Of a DNA stretch of 47,025 nucleotides, positions 24,877 to 33,791 are shown in pieces (position 1 is the stretch's first letter; every line of letters starts with the position of its first letter). The notes beneath the pieces are model-generated. The model made no database searches. It saw nothing but the letters and a program-made list of their open reading frames with translations, and had not been told where the DNA came from. The stretch comes from Planctomycetota bacterium (lineage in GTDB: Bacteria > Planctomycetota > Phycisphaerae > Phycisphaerales > SM1A02): the NCBI GenBank assembly GCA_022562915.1, contig JADFOJ010000017.1, forward strand, positions 1-47,025, in the 5' to 3' direction. The position numbers were made by a program, and so were the translations under genes.

Positions 24877-26307
24877 ATGAACGCAGCACGATCGACCATG
24901 AGCCTCAACGACAACTATCGGTCCCCCCTCGAAAACCGCTACGCCTCGAAAGAGCTTCGCGCGATCTGGTCGCCGCAGCGAAAATTCTCCACCTGGCGGC
25001 GACTGTGGCTGGCTCTCGCCGAGGCCCAGCGGGAACTCGGTCTGGATATCAGCCAGGCGCAGATCGATCAGCTTGCCGCGCACCTGGACGATATCGACTA
25101 CGAGTCCGCGGCCCGCCACGAGGCGCTGCTTCACCACGACGTCATGGCCCACATCCACGCGCTGGGCGAGGTGGCTCCGGACGCCCGGTCCGTCATTCAT
25201 CTCGGCGCCACCAGTCAGTTCGTCAACTGCAACACCGAGTTGATTCTCATCCGGGAGAGCCTGGAACTGATCGCTCGCCGCCTGGCGACGGCGATCGACG
25301 CGCTGGGGACTTTCGCCGTGGAGCACCGCGACCTGCCCACGCTGGGGTTCACCCACTTCCAGCCCGCCCAGCCTACGACCGTAGGAAAACGGGCCACGCT
25401 GTGGGCCTGCGACCTTGCGATCGCCCTGGAGGACATCGAGCATCGCCTCGACATGCTGCGATTCCGGGGCGTCAAGGGCGCAACCGGCACGCAGGCCTCG
25501 TTCCTGGCCCTCTTTGACGGCGACCGTGAGAAGGTCGAGCGGCTCGACGAGCTGGTGGCGGAGAAAATGGGATGGCGCGCCGACCGGCGGTTCATCGTCA
25601 CCGGTCAGACCTATCCCCGACTGGTGGACGCCCAGGTTCTCGGCAGCCTTGCCGTAGCGGCGGCCGCGGCACACAAGTGCGCCACCGATATCAGGCTGCT
25701 CGCGCACTGCAAGGAGATCGAGGAGCCGCTGGAGAACAGCCAGGTCGGTTCGTCCGCCATGCCGTACAAGCGCAACCCGATGCTGTGCGAACGGGCGTCG
25801 GGGCTGGCCCGGTTCGTGATGTCCCTGGCCGCCAACGGCCTGTCGACCGCATCGACGCAATGGCTCGAGCGCACCCTCGATGACTCCTCCAACCGCCGGC
25901 TGACGCTGCCGGAATCGTTTCTCGCCCTGGACGGCGCGCTCGACGCCCTGGGCCGGGTCGTCGGGGGGCTGGTGCTCTACCCGCGGGTGATCCGCGCACA
26001 CCTCATGGACGAACTGCCGTTCCTGGTGACCGAGGACATTCTCATGGCCGCCACGAAGCAGGGGGCGGACCGCCAGGAGGCCCACGAAGTCATCCGCGGG
26101 CACAGCCGGGATGTTGCCCGACGCGTCAAGGTCGAGGGCCTGTCGAACGATCTGCTCGACCGGCTCCGCGCAGAACCCATGTTCAACGGCGTCGATTTCG
26201 ACGCCCTGATGGATCCCGCCGGCCGCATCGGCGTGGCGCCGGAGCAGGTGGACCGGTTCATCGCCGCCGTGGTAGAGCCGATTCGGGCACGCTACGGGGG
26301 GTCGTAA
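24877..26307 (+). CDS. purB: Adenylosuccinate lyase
   Basis: PurB catalyses two fumarate-releasing steps of purine synthesis (SAICAR to AICAR, and adenylosuccinate to AMP) in the cytoplasm. The 476-residue product shows the fumarase/aspartase superfamily signature SSAMPYKRNP (about residues 289-298). It also has HHDVMAHIHALGE with the conserved His region, HLGATSQFVNCNTE, and TLGFTHFQPAQPTTVGKR. The ATG at 24877 gives a seven-residue leader; MSLNDNYRSPLENRY at 24898 is an equally likely start. The length fits PurB (430-480). No neighbouring purine genes are present. Confidence 0.96.
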   Translation: MNAARSTMSLNDNYRSPLENRYASKELRAIWSPQRKFSTWRRLWLALAEAQRELGLDISQAQIDQLAAHLDDIDYESAARHEALLHHDVMAHIHALGEVAPDARSVIHLGATSQFVNCNTELILIRESLELIARRLATAIDALGTFAVEHRDLPTLGFTHFQPAQPTTVGKRATLWACDLAIALEDIEHRLDMLRFRGVKGATGTQASFLALFDGDREKVERLDELVAEKMGWRADRRFIVTGQTYPRLVDAQVLGSLAVAAAAAHKCATDIRLLAHCKEIEEPLENSQVGSSAMPYKRNPMLCERASGLARFVMSLAANGLSTASTQWLERTLDDSSNRRLTLPESFLALDGALDALGRVVGGLVLYPRVIRAHLMDELPFLVTEDILMAATKQGADRQEAHEVIRGHSRDVARRVKVEGLSNDLLDRLRAEPMFNGVDFDALMDPAGRIGVAPEQVDRFIAAVVEPIRARYGGS

Positions 26308-26385
26308 GAGGCCGAAACGGAAGTAAAGTGGCTCCTGCACCCATTCAGAACCCGATCAGAGCCCATAGAAACCCCCCTGCTGCTG

Positions 26386-26415
26386 TTGTTGGGCCCCCAC
26401 CAAGGCCGATACAAT
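26386..26415 (+). promoter_or_regulatory. Putative sigma-70-type promoter for the histone-like gene
   Basis: TTGTTG (26386-26391) is followed after 18 bases by TACAAT (26410-26415), a good -10 match. Transcription would start near 26422, leaving a leader of about 65 bases before the ATG at 26486. The -35 box is only moderate, so this is a visual call. Confidence 0.55.
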
Positions 26416-26485
26416 GGCGAATACCGGCATGAGCCCAGCGACGTGCGACCCTCCCCAACAATTCTCCACAGTAGTGAGGCCAGCC

Positions 26486-26668
26486 ATGGAATCGTATGAC
26501 CGTCTCGTCCGGATCGTGGAAGAGGTAGCCGAAGAGGTCAGGAAGGCCGAGGGGGGAAACAAGGCTGCGGGGACACGAGTCCGCAAGGCCATGCAGGACG
26601 TCAAGAAAGCCGCCCAGGAACTGAGGGTCGGCATCCTCGACGCGCGAGGGAGCGATTCGTCCGGCTGA
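26486..26668 (+). CDS. Histone H1-like (Hc1-type) DNA-binding protein
   Basis: The 60-residue product starts MESYDRLVRIVEEVAEEVRK and contains GNKAAGTRVRKAMQDVKKAA followed by QELR. This is the signature of the short Hc1/HctA-like histone family found in chlamydiae, Bacteroidetes and planctomycetes. It is a two-helix protein with an acidic first half and a basic second half, and likely binds and compacts DNA. The open frame starts at 26414, but the ATG at 26486 has a GAGG Shine-Dalgarno eight bases upstream and matches the family. It is monocistronic, with its own promoter. Confidence 0.85.
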   Translation: MESYDRLVRIVEEVAEEVRKAEGGNKAAGTRVRKAMQDVKKAAQELRVGILDARGSDSSG

Positions 26669-26768
26669 CGAAAGACCGCAAGACATTCCCGTAGCCTCGG
26701 ATTCCGGCGGTGCCCCGCCCGCTTTCGCGGCGTTACAAACCCGCACCCGCACCGCGCGGAGACCCTCT

Positions 26769-27248
26769 TTGGCCGCCCAGCCTCTCTTCGATGTCTCGAC
26801 AATCGATCTGACCAAGGTGACGGTTTCGCCGGAGGTCGTTGGACGCGTCATCCCCCAGTCGGGTCCCATGCGGCAACTGGACCATGTGATCTGGTTGAGT
26901 GAAGATTCCACCAGCGGCCTCGGCGTCAAGGAGGTCCGCGACGACGAGTTCTGGGTTGCAGGTCACATCCCGGGGCGCCCCCTGATGCCGGGGGTCCTCA
27001 TGATCGAGGCGACGGCCCAGTTGTCCAGCATTCTTCACAAGTACGCCCACTCGATCAGCGACTCGGAGTTCCTCGGCTTCATCCGGTGCGAGAATGTGGT
27101 GTTTCGTGGCCAGGTGGTTCCCGGCGACACCCTCTACCTGCTGGCGAAACAGATCTGGTTCCGCCGCCGCAAGTTCGTCTCCGCGGCGCAGGCCACCGTC
27201 AACGGCAAACTGGTCTTCGAAGCCACGATCACCGGGATGACGATGTAG
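26769..27248 (+). CDS. FabZ-like 3-hydroxyacyl-ACP dehydratase
   Basis: This is a hot-dog-fold dehydratase of fatty-acid elongation. The 159-residue product has the central motif VAGHIPGRPLMPGVLMIEAT, with the catalytic His and the Glu of the FabZ type (Asp would indicate FabA), followed by AQLSSILHKY. The N-terminal 40 residues are longer than in many FabZ proteins. The start is TTG at 26769, preceded by GGAG with a seven-base spacer; there is no better ATG. It may be a paralogue specialised for another pathway, so the symbol is left empty. It ends 12 bases before a convergent gene. Confidence 0.88.
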   Translation: MAAQPLFDVSTIDLTKVTVSPEVVGRVIPQSGPMRQLDHVIWLSEDSTSGLGVKEVRDDEFWVAGHIPGRPLMPGVLMIEATAQLSSILHKYAHSISDSEFLGFIRCENVVFRGQVVPGDTLYLLAKQIWFRRRKFVSAAQATVNGKLVFEATITGMTM

Positions 27249-27260
27249 TCGTCATCGCGG

Positions 27261-27623
27261 TCATCGCCGGAGGCCATGTCGGAATCCCGATCGCCGGAAA
27301 CCGCCGAAATGCCGGTGGTGGCCGAAGCCGAAACCGATCGGGTAGCCGTAGCCAAGGCCGTACCCGAATCCGTACCCATAGCCGTAGCCGTAGCAGGGGC
27401 GGTACATCGGCGCGGACGGGTAGCCGTACAGCGGCACCGACCGCCCGGCAACATACCTGTGCAAGGCAACCGTTCCCAGGTCGGCTCCTCTTGACTCACC
27501 ACCGGAGACGGTCTGGACCGGATGGCCCCTGGGCGCCGGCATATCAATGACCGTCCGCCCGACCACCGTGGCGGTCGCCATCGCCAGCACCGACCCCATG
27601 CCGAGTAACGCTCCAGCCCGCAC
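27261..27623 (-). CDS. Small exported Gly/Tyr-rich protein
   Basis: The 120-residue product has a signal-like N-terminus (residues 1-26, rich in Ala, Leu, Met and Val). After a spacer comes a C-terminal half of repeated YG and FG pairs (from YGYPSAPMYRPC to HHRHFGGF), ending in Arg-rich RRSGFRHGLRR. Such GY-rich tails occur in surface or matrix proteins, but the family is not recognised. The GTG at 27623 is favoured because AAGGAG lies six bases upstream; the TTG at 27629 directly abuts that site. Confidence 0.65.
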   Translation of the reverse strand: MRAGALLGMGSVLAMATATVVGRTVIDMPAPRGHPVQTVSGGESRGADLGTVALHRYVAGRSVPLYGYPSAPMYRPCYGYGYGYGFGYGLGYGYPIGFGFGHHRHFGGFRRSGFRHGLRR

Positions 27624-27701
27624 GAGCAACTCCTTCGAGACGCCCCGTATATCTTACGTGGACTCTCCCCGACACCCGGCACGTCACGGAATCGCCCGAA
27701 A

Positions 27702-28715
27702 GTGAAACCCTACCCCCTGCTCTTTCACCCCATCCTCAAGGAAAAGGTCTGGGGCGGTCGCAACCTTGTCGCCCTTGGCAAGACATTGCCCGCCGGCACG
27801 GCGATCGGTGAATCGTGGGAGCTGGCCGACCTGCCGGAGTCGGTTCCCGGCGGCCGCTCGAAGATCGCCAACGGGCCGCTGGCGGGCCTCCGGTTGCGGC
27901 AGGCGATCGCCGAGCACGGGCCGGCGATCATGGGCCCGGCGACGCTCACCGACGAAGGCGGGTTCCCCCTGCTGGTGAAGTTCCTCGACGCGTGTGACAA
28001 CCTCTCGGTGCAGGTGCACCCCGACGAGGCGTACGTCCGGAAGCATCCCGAGGCTTTCCTCAAGTCCGAGGCGTGGATCATCGTCACCGCACGCGCCGGG
28101 GCCGTCATCTACAAGGGCGTGAAGCCGGACGTCACACCGGAGCAGTTCGCGAGACACGTCCGGGACGGCACGGTGGTCGACGACCTCGTCGCCATCACCG
28201 TCGCGCCGGGCGACTGCCACTACCTTCCCAGCGGCACGTGTCACGCGCTCGGCGCCGGGATCGTGGTGGCGGAGATCCAGAGCCCCAGCGACACGACGTT
28301 CCGCGTGTACGACTGGGGTCGAACGGGCCGCGCGCTGCACCTGGAGCAGGCGTTGCAGTGCATCACCTTCGGCGCACCGCAACGGCCCGCCGAGGATGCA
28401 GGCGAGCCGGTCGAGATCGACGGCCTGCGAACGACGTCGATCGCGCGGACCGGGTTCTTCGCGCTGGAGCGGCTGGAGACGGACCGCCCGCTGCACCACC
28501 GGATCGAGACGTCCGGGATGCCCGAGATCTGGGTGGTGCTCAGTGGCGGCGGTCTCCTCCAGACGCCCGATGCCCCGACCGTACCGCTGAGCCCCGGCAC
28601 CACGACCCTCCTGCCGGCCGCCCTGGGCGGTGCGGGCGCCGAGCTGGCCGCCGGCACCCACCTGATCCGGATCACGCTGCCCTCGCCCCTGGAGGGAAAA
28701 TTGGCCGGGGACTAG
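27702..28715 (+). CDS. manA: Mannose-6-phosphate isomerase, class I
   Basis: ManA interconverts fructose-6-phosphate and mannose-6-phosphate and feeds GDP-mannose synthesis in the cytoplasm. The 337-residue product is a zinc-dependent cupin: KVWGGRNL at the N-terminus, the ligand motif LSVQVHPDEAYVRKH, then YLPSGTCHALGAGIVVAEIQ with the second cupin ligands, and SDTTFRVYDWGR. It resembles the shorter Bacillus-type enzymes. The start is GTG at 27702; the Shine-Dalgarno is weak. The stop is about 10 bases before the ECF-type promoter of the next gene. Confidence 0.93.
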   Translation: MKPYPLLFHPILKEKVWGGRNLVALGKTLPAGTAIGESWELADLPESVPGGRSKIANGPLAGLRLRQAIAEHGPAIMGPATLTDEGGFPLLVKFLDACDNLSVQVHPDEAYVRKHPEAFLKSEAWIIVTARAGAVIYKGVKPDVTPEQFARHVRDGTVVDDLVAITVAPGDCHYLPSGTCHALGAGIVVAEIQSPSDTTFRVYDWGRTGRALHLEQALQCITFGAPQRPAEDAGEPVEIDGLRTTSIARTGFFALERLETDRPLHHRIETSGMPEIWVVLSGGGLLQTPDAPTVPLSPGTTTLLPAALGGAGAELAAGTHLIRITLPSPLEGKLAGD

Positions 28716-28723
28716 TTTTCGGC

Positions 28724-28752
28724 GGAATCCCGCGGGTCCCGTGGCAGTCTAT
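28724..28752 (+). promoter_or_regulatory. Putative ECF-type promoter of the sigma gene at 28791
   Basis: GGAATC (28724-28729) and GTCTAT (28747-28752) are separated by 17 bases. This resembles the GGAAC/GTCTA pattern of ECF-dependent, often autoregulated, promoters. Transcription would start about 30 bases before the ATG at 28791. The match is imperfect in the -35 element. Confidence 0.5.
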
Positions 28753-28790
28753 ATCTACAGGGACCGGTTCGTGGATCCAGGGAGGCCGTC

Positions 28791-29354
28791 ATGGCCCAGG
28801 CACTGTCCGAAACGAAGCTGCGTGAGTGGATGCAGAAGATGGGTCCGAGGCTCATTAACCTGGGCGCGGTCATCTGCCGGGACCGCCACCGGGCGGAGGA
28901 GATCGTCCAGGAGGCCTTTCTCAGGCTCTGGCAGCGGCCCCCGGAGACAGGTGAGGTCGTGTACCCGGCGTGGCTTCGCCGGGTCGTCGTTAATCTTTCG
29001 ATCAACGCCCTGCAGCGGACGCGCCGGCCGGTGGCGCTCCCGGAGCACTCCGCCGATCCGGCACTGCACAGTGCACAGCAACCGGACGCCCGCTGCGCCC
29101 GTGACGAATCGATCGAGCGGGTGCGCGCCGCACTGGATCGCCTCGATGAGTCCAAGCGGGCGATCATCGCGCTGCGCGCGTACGAGCAATTGAGCTACGA
29201 GCAGATCGCCGAGCACCTGGACGTACCGATCGGCACCGTCATGAGCCGGCTCAACCGGGCACGCGCGGCGCTCATGGAAGAGCTCAAGCGCGACGCAGGA
29301 ACGCCCGGTGAGGAGCCGCTGACCTTCGACATACGAGATTACCGCACCGCCTAG
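28791..29354 (+). CDS. ECF-type RNA polymerase sigma factor
   Basis: The 187-residue product contains sigma region 2 (ICRDRHRAEEIVQEAFLRLW, about residues 28-47, followed by WLRRVVVNLSINALQRTRR) and region 4 (LSYEQIAEHLDVPIGTVMSR, about 137-156, with a helix-turn-helix). The length and lack of other domains mark it as an ECF sigma. The ATG at 28791 follows GGGAGG. It is followed 39 bases later by a zinc-finger anti-sigma gene and preceded by an ECF-like promoter, so it may control itself. Confidence 0.92.
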   Translation: MAQALSETKLREWMQKMGPRLINLGAVICRDRHRAEEIVQEAFLRLWQRPPETGEVVYPAWLRRVVVNLSINALQRTRRPVALPEHSADPALHSAQQPDARCARDESIERVRAALDRLDESKRAIIALRAYEQLSYEQIAEHLDVPIGTVMSRLNRARAALMEELKRDAGTPGEEPLTFDIRDYRTA

Positions 29355-29393
29355 AAGCGGTGAGTCGCATTGTTCCGGTGGGACGCATCAATC

Positions 29394-30320
29394 ATGAACG
29401 ACAAGAATCACATCACCATGGACTGCACGGACATCAAGGCGCTGCTCTCGGCCATCCTCGACGGTGAACTCGCCGTCGACCAGAGGCATCGCGCCGAACG
29501 CCATCTCGCCCAGTGCGCCGACTGCCGCATGGTCGTAAGCGACGCGGAGCACGCCGACTCGATGGTCGCCATCGCGGTCGGCCCCGGTCTCGGCCACGCC
29601 GACCGGCTGCCGGAGGGTTTCGAGGCGGCGGTCCTGGCCCGGACCGTCTTTGCCGATCGCGCCGGCAGCGCCGCCCACACGTGGCGCTCGTGGCTGGGCT
29701 GGCTTGCCGCCGCCGCATCGATCGTCATGGCGGTGGTGCTGTGGCCGGTGGACCGATCACCAGCGCCGGACGATCGGATGAACGCCCGGACGGTCGCGGC
29801 GTCGTACCCGCCGGGCCCGGAGATCGGGTCCTGGACGATCGAGGAGCTTCCCGCCGGCACCCGGTCGACGACACGCCTGGTCGTCAATGAAGTCGCTCAA
29901 TACCCCGCCGACGCGGACGCCGGCTCATGGGATCCGCCTGTATCCGGGCACGCGTCCGGGGCGTTCGACACCGGAGCAGACCATCTCTCGCGCGACGGCG
30001 CCGACACGATTGAATCGTTGTCGCTGGTGCTGGCGATGCTCCAGAACGCCGATGACGGGAGCTTCGTCGACGTGGAGCACGCACGGCAGTTCACGGAGTA
30101 CGAGCAGCTTCTGCCGCGCCTGGCCGCGACGCGCCGGCAGCTTTCTCCCAGCCAGAGGCCCGTCATCTTCGCCGCGGAATCGATGCTCTACCGGATCGTT
30201 CGCGGCCCGCTGAGCCTCGACGACGTACGCGAGCTGCGCCAAACGATCGCCCGGCTGGATCTGCCCGACCGGATCAGCGCGATCACCGGCGGCCCGGCGG
30301 CGGTGGCGTCCTCGCTGTAG
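29394..30320 (+). CDS. Membrane-anchored zinc-binding anti-sigma factor
   Basis: The 308-residue product begins with a cytoplasmic anti-sigma domain carrying the zinc motif His37-x3-Cys41-x2-Cys44 (RHLAQCADC). One membrane segment lies at about residues 95-115 (SWLGWLAAAASIVMAVVLW), followed by a periplasmic part of about 190 residues with no known motif. It would sequester the upstream sigma factor until a signal releases it. The ATG at 29394 is used; a TTG at 29370 is an alternative. A short hairpin repeat starts four bases after the stop codon. Confidence 0.85.
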   Translation: MNDKNHITMDCTDIKALLSAILDGELAVDQRHRAERHLAQCADCRMVVSDAEHADSMVAIAVGPGLGHADRLPEGFEAAVLARTVFADRAGSAAHTWRSWLGWLAAAASIVMAVVLWPVDRSPAPDDRMNARTVAASYPPGPEIGSWTIEELPAGTRSTTRLVVNEVAQYPADADAGSWDPPVSGHASGAFDTGADHLSRDGADTIESLSLVLAMLQNADDGSFVDVEHARQFTEYEQLLPRLAATRRQLSPSQRPVIFAAESMLYRIVRGPLSLDDVRELRQTIARLDLPDRISAITGGPAAVASSL

Positions 30321-31892
<1,572 letters not shown>

Positions 31893-31932
31893 GAGTGTCT
31901 CGAGCGGTCCGTAGGGTCGCCGGCAAACAGGG

Positions 31933-32028
31933 GGGTGGCACGGTTGACGGCGTCCGCCTTGGCGGACGACGTCGGCCGTGTTGGACGTCACTCCACGGCC
32001 GAACTCGCTTCGCGAGTTCAACCGCGTC
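31933..32028. repeat. Intergenic hairpin repeat, copy D (3' arm decayed)
   Basis: GGGTGGCACGGTTGACG (31933-31949) starts about 40 bases after atpD. It is followed by hairpin CGTCCGCC/GGCGGACG (31951-31968), the core hairpin GGCCGTG/CACGGCC around TTGGACGTCACTC, and GAACTCG/CGAGTTC. The 3' outer arm (TTCAACCGCGTCCC) has lost the match to the 5' arm. Nothing recognisable lies between it and the pseudogene at 32135. Confidence 0.82.
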
Positions 32029-32134
32029 CCTTTCCAATTCTCAGCCGACGTGGACGTCGATACCCGACAGCGATATGCGGTCACGCCGGGCGCATCCATC
32101 TCAGGCGGATTGGGAACCCTCGTAGACTGGTGCG

Positions 32135-33111
32135 ATGCTGAGAACGCCCGTCGAAATGATGCTGTTCGCCATCGCCGGATGGCTCAACGACACAAGATCG
32201 AGTTCCGGCAGGGCAGGTATGAGTACTCCAGGAACTGAATGGTCAGAGGCGCCTCTGGTTCAACACTGACCGGCGGCGCCGCCTCGCAGCACAGGGCAAA
32301 CGACTTGGGCGGAAGGTCCTGCGAGAGCTGCGGGCGATCGTCACACCCGATACGATCCTCCGTTGGCACCGAGAGGTGATCGCAAGAACGTACGACGGCA
32401 GTGCTGCGCGGACGCCAGGACGGCCCCGGGTCGACACCGAAGTTCGGCAGCTCATCGTGGAGATGGCCACGGACAATGAACGCTGGGGAGACAGCAGACT
32501 CGTCGGTGAGCTCTCGAAACTCGGGGTCGTGGGCGAAGTTCCCCAGGACGCACTGGGCCGGTCTCGCTGCGGCCGACTTCTTCACCGTCGAGGTGTGGAG
32601 GAAGGTCCGTCTTATTCGCGACATGGTGTCGTTCGTGATCGATCTGCCGACACGTCGAGTGGCGATCGCCGGAATTAGTCCGGTCCCCAATGGTCCTTGG
32701 ATGGAACAGATCGCGCGGAACCTCGCGGACGAGGTAGCCGGGTTCCTTCGAGGCAAGACGCACGTGATCCATGATGGAGATCCACTGTTCACGGCGAAGT
32801 TCCGGGACGTCCTGAGGAATGTGGGAGTGGAATCGGTTCGCTTGCCGCCAAAGAGCCCGAACCTGAGCGCGTACGCGAAGCGATTCGTGCTGTCGATCAA
32901 ATCCGAGTGCCTTGATCGCCTGGTGCTGATCGGAGAGAGGCACCTGCGTCACGCGAGTGATGAGCACACCGAACACGATCGCCTCGAGCGAACGCATCAG
33001 GGATCGGGGAATCGGCTGATCGAGGGCGTTCCGGAACGAGAGTCAGGCCGGGTCGTCCGACGCGAACGACTCGGCGGTCTCCTCAATCACTACTCTCGAG
33101 AAGCGGCATGA
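32135..33111 (+). pseudogene. Degraded DDE (integrase-core) transposase
   Basis: Pieces of one transposase lie in successive frames. A start, MLRTPVEMMLFAIAGWLN, is at 32135. The part HKIEFRQGRYE is in a second frame. In a third frame, from about 32226 to 32520, are VLQELNGQRRLWFNTDRRRR and VTPDTILRWHREV through GRPRVDTEVRQL. After a deletion and another shift, LAAADFFTVEVW through HYSREAA runs to the stop at 33111. Two catalytic Asp are recognisable (ADFF and HDGDPLFT), but the Glu of NAYAERF is Lys in SAYAKRFV. The element is dead. It marks the left edge of the metal-resistance cluster. Confidence 0.88.
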
Positions 33112-33206
33112 GCGCTCGATCGAATATTGGAATAGGACGCGGCGACCAGTGGGCGCCACGCCAGCAGAGCCATGGCAGCCGGGGAACCGCATGTCATGAA
33201 GTCTGC

Positions 33207-33235
33207 TTGACAAGACGCCGATATCGGGCTTAAAC
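33207..33235 (+). promoter_or_regulatory. Promoter with internal palindrome before the metal cluster
   Basis: TTGACA (33207-33212) is followed after 17-18 bases by TTAAAC/TAAACT (33230-33236), a moderate -10. The spacer holds the perfect palindrome CCGATATCGG (33218-33227), a plausible operator for a metal-responsive repressor or activator. Transcription would start near the ATG at 33244, so the first transcript may be leaderless. Confidence 0.55.
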
Positions 33236-33243
33236 TTCTGCCA

Positions 33244-33663
33244 ATGCTGCAGCGACGAATTCATTCCGTCATCTGCCTCGTGGCGCTGAGCGCCTACATG
33301 TGCAGTGTGGCTGCGGCGAACAGTGGCGCGGTCTTCTGTGAAGATCCTACAGGTGCCTCGTCGCTTGAATTCGGCTGCGATCACGACCACTGTTCGGCGA
33401 CGGTCAGTACCGACCACGAACATGACTCCGGACAATGCTGGTGCTCTTCGTGTCCTTGCGAGGATAAACCGCTCGAACCGGCCGTCGGGACCGTGGGCAG
33501 AGACGACGACGCTCGGACAAAGGCAGCCATTGTCCAGGGGGCCGTGCTGCCGAGTTTCTACGCGGTATCGCGGGGAACTCGCCGAACCGCTTGCGATCGC
33601 AGCGCGGTGCCCGATTTGGATCGATCGCTCCGGCACCTGCGGACTATCGTGCTGATCGTCTAG
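33244..33663 (+). CDS. Small exported Cys/His-rich protein, metal-associated
   Basis: The 139-residue product has a signal peptide (MLQRRIHSVICLVALSAYMC to about residue 24). Its mature part is rich in Cys, His and Asp: CEDPTG, EFGCDHDHC and DSGQCWCSSCPCEDKPLE. That pattern suggests periplasmic binding of soft metal ions. The C-terminal 60 residues look less constrained. I recall small proteins of this pattern near heavy-metal efflux genes in planctomycetes, but no family name is known to me. It is the first gene of the cluster and has its own promoter. A 128-base gap with no other gene precedes the efflux operon. Confidence 0.75.
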   Translation: MLQRRIHSVICLVALSAYMCSVAAANSGAVFCEDPTGASSLEFGCDHDHCSATVSTDHEHDSGQCWCSSCPCEDKPLEPAVGTVGRDDDARTKAAIVQGAVLPSFYAVSRGTRRTACDRSAVPDLDRSLRHLRTIVLIV

Positions 33664-33791
33664 ACCTCATCACAACCTGCAGACTCATGTCGGTCTCACC
33701 CGGACCCAGTGCCCGGAGGTCGGCTGCCGTTGCTGTTGCTCGTTCGGGAAGCGAATGAGCAATGCTGCACATCGTCTGATGAGGACAGTCC

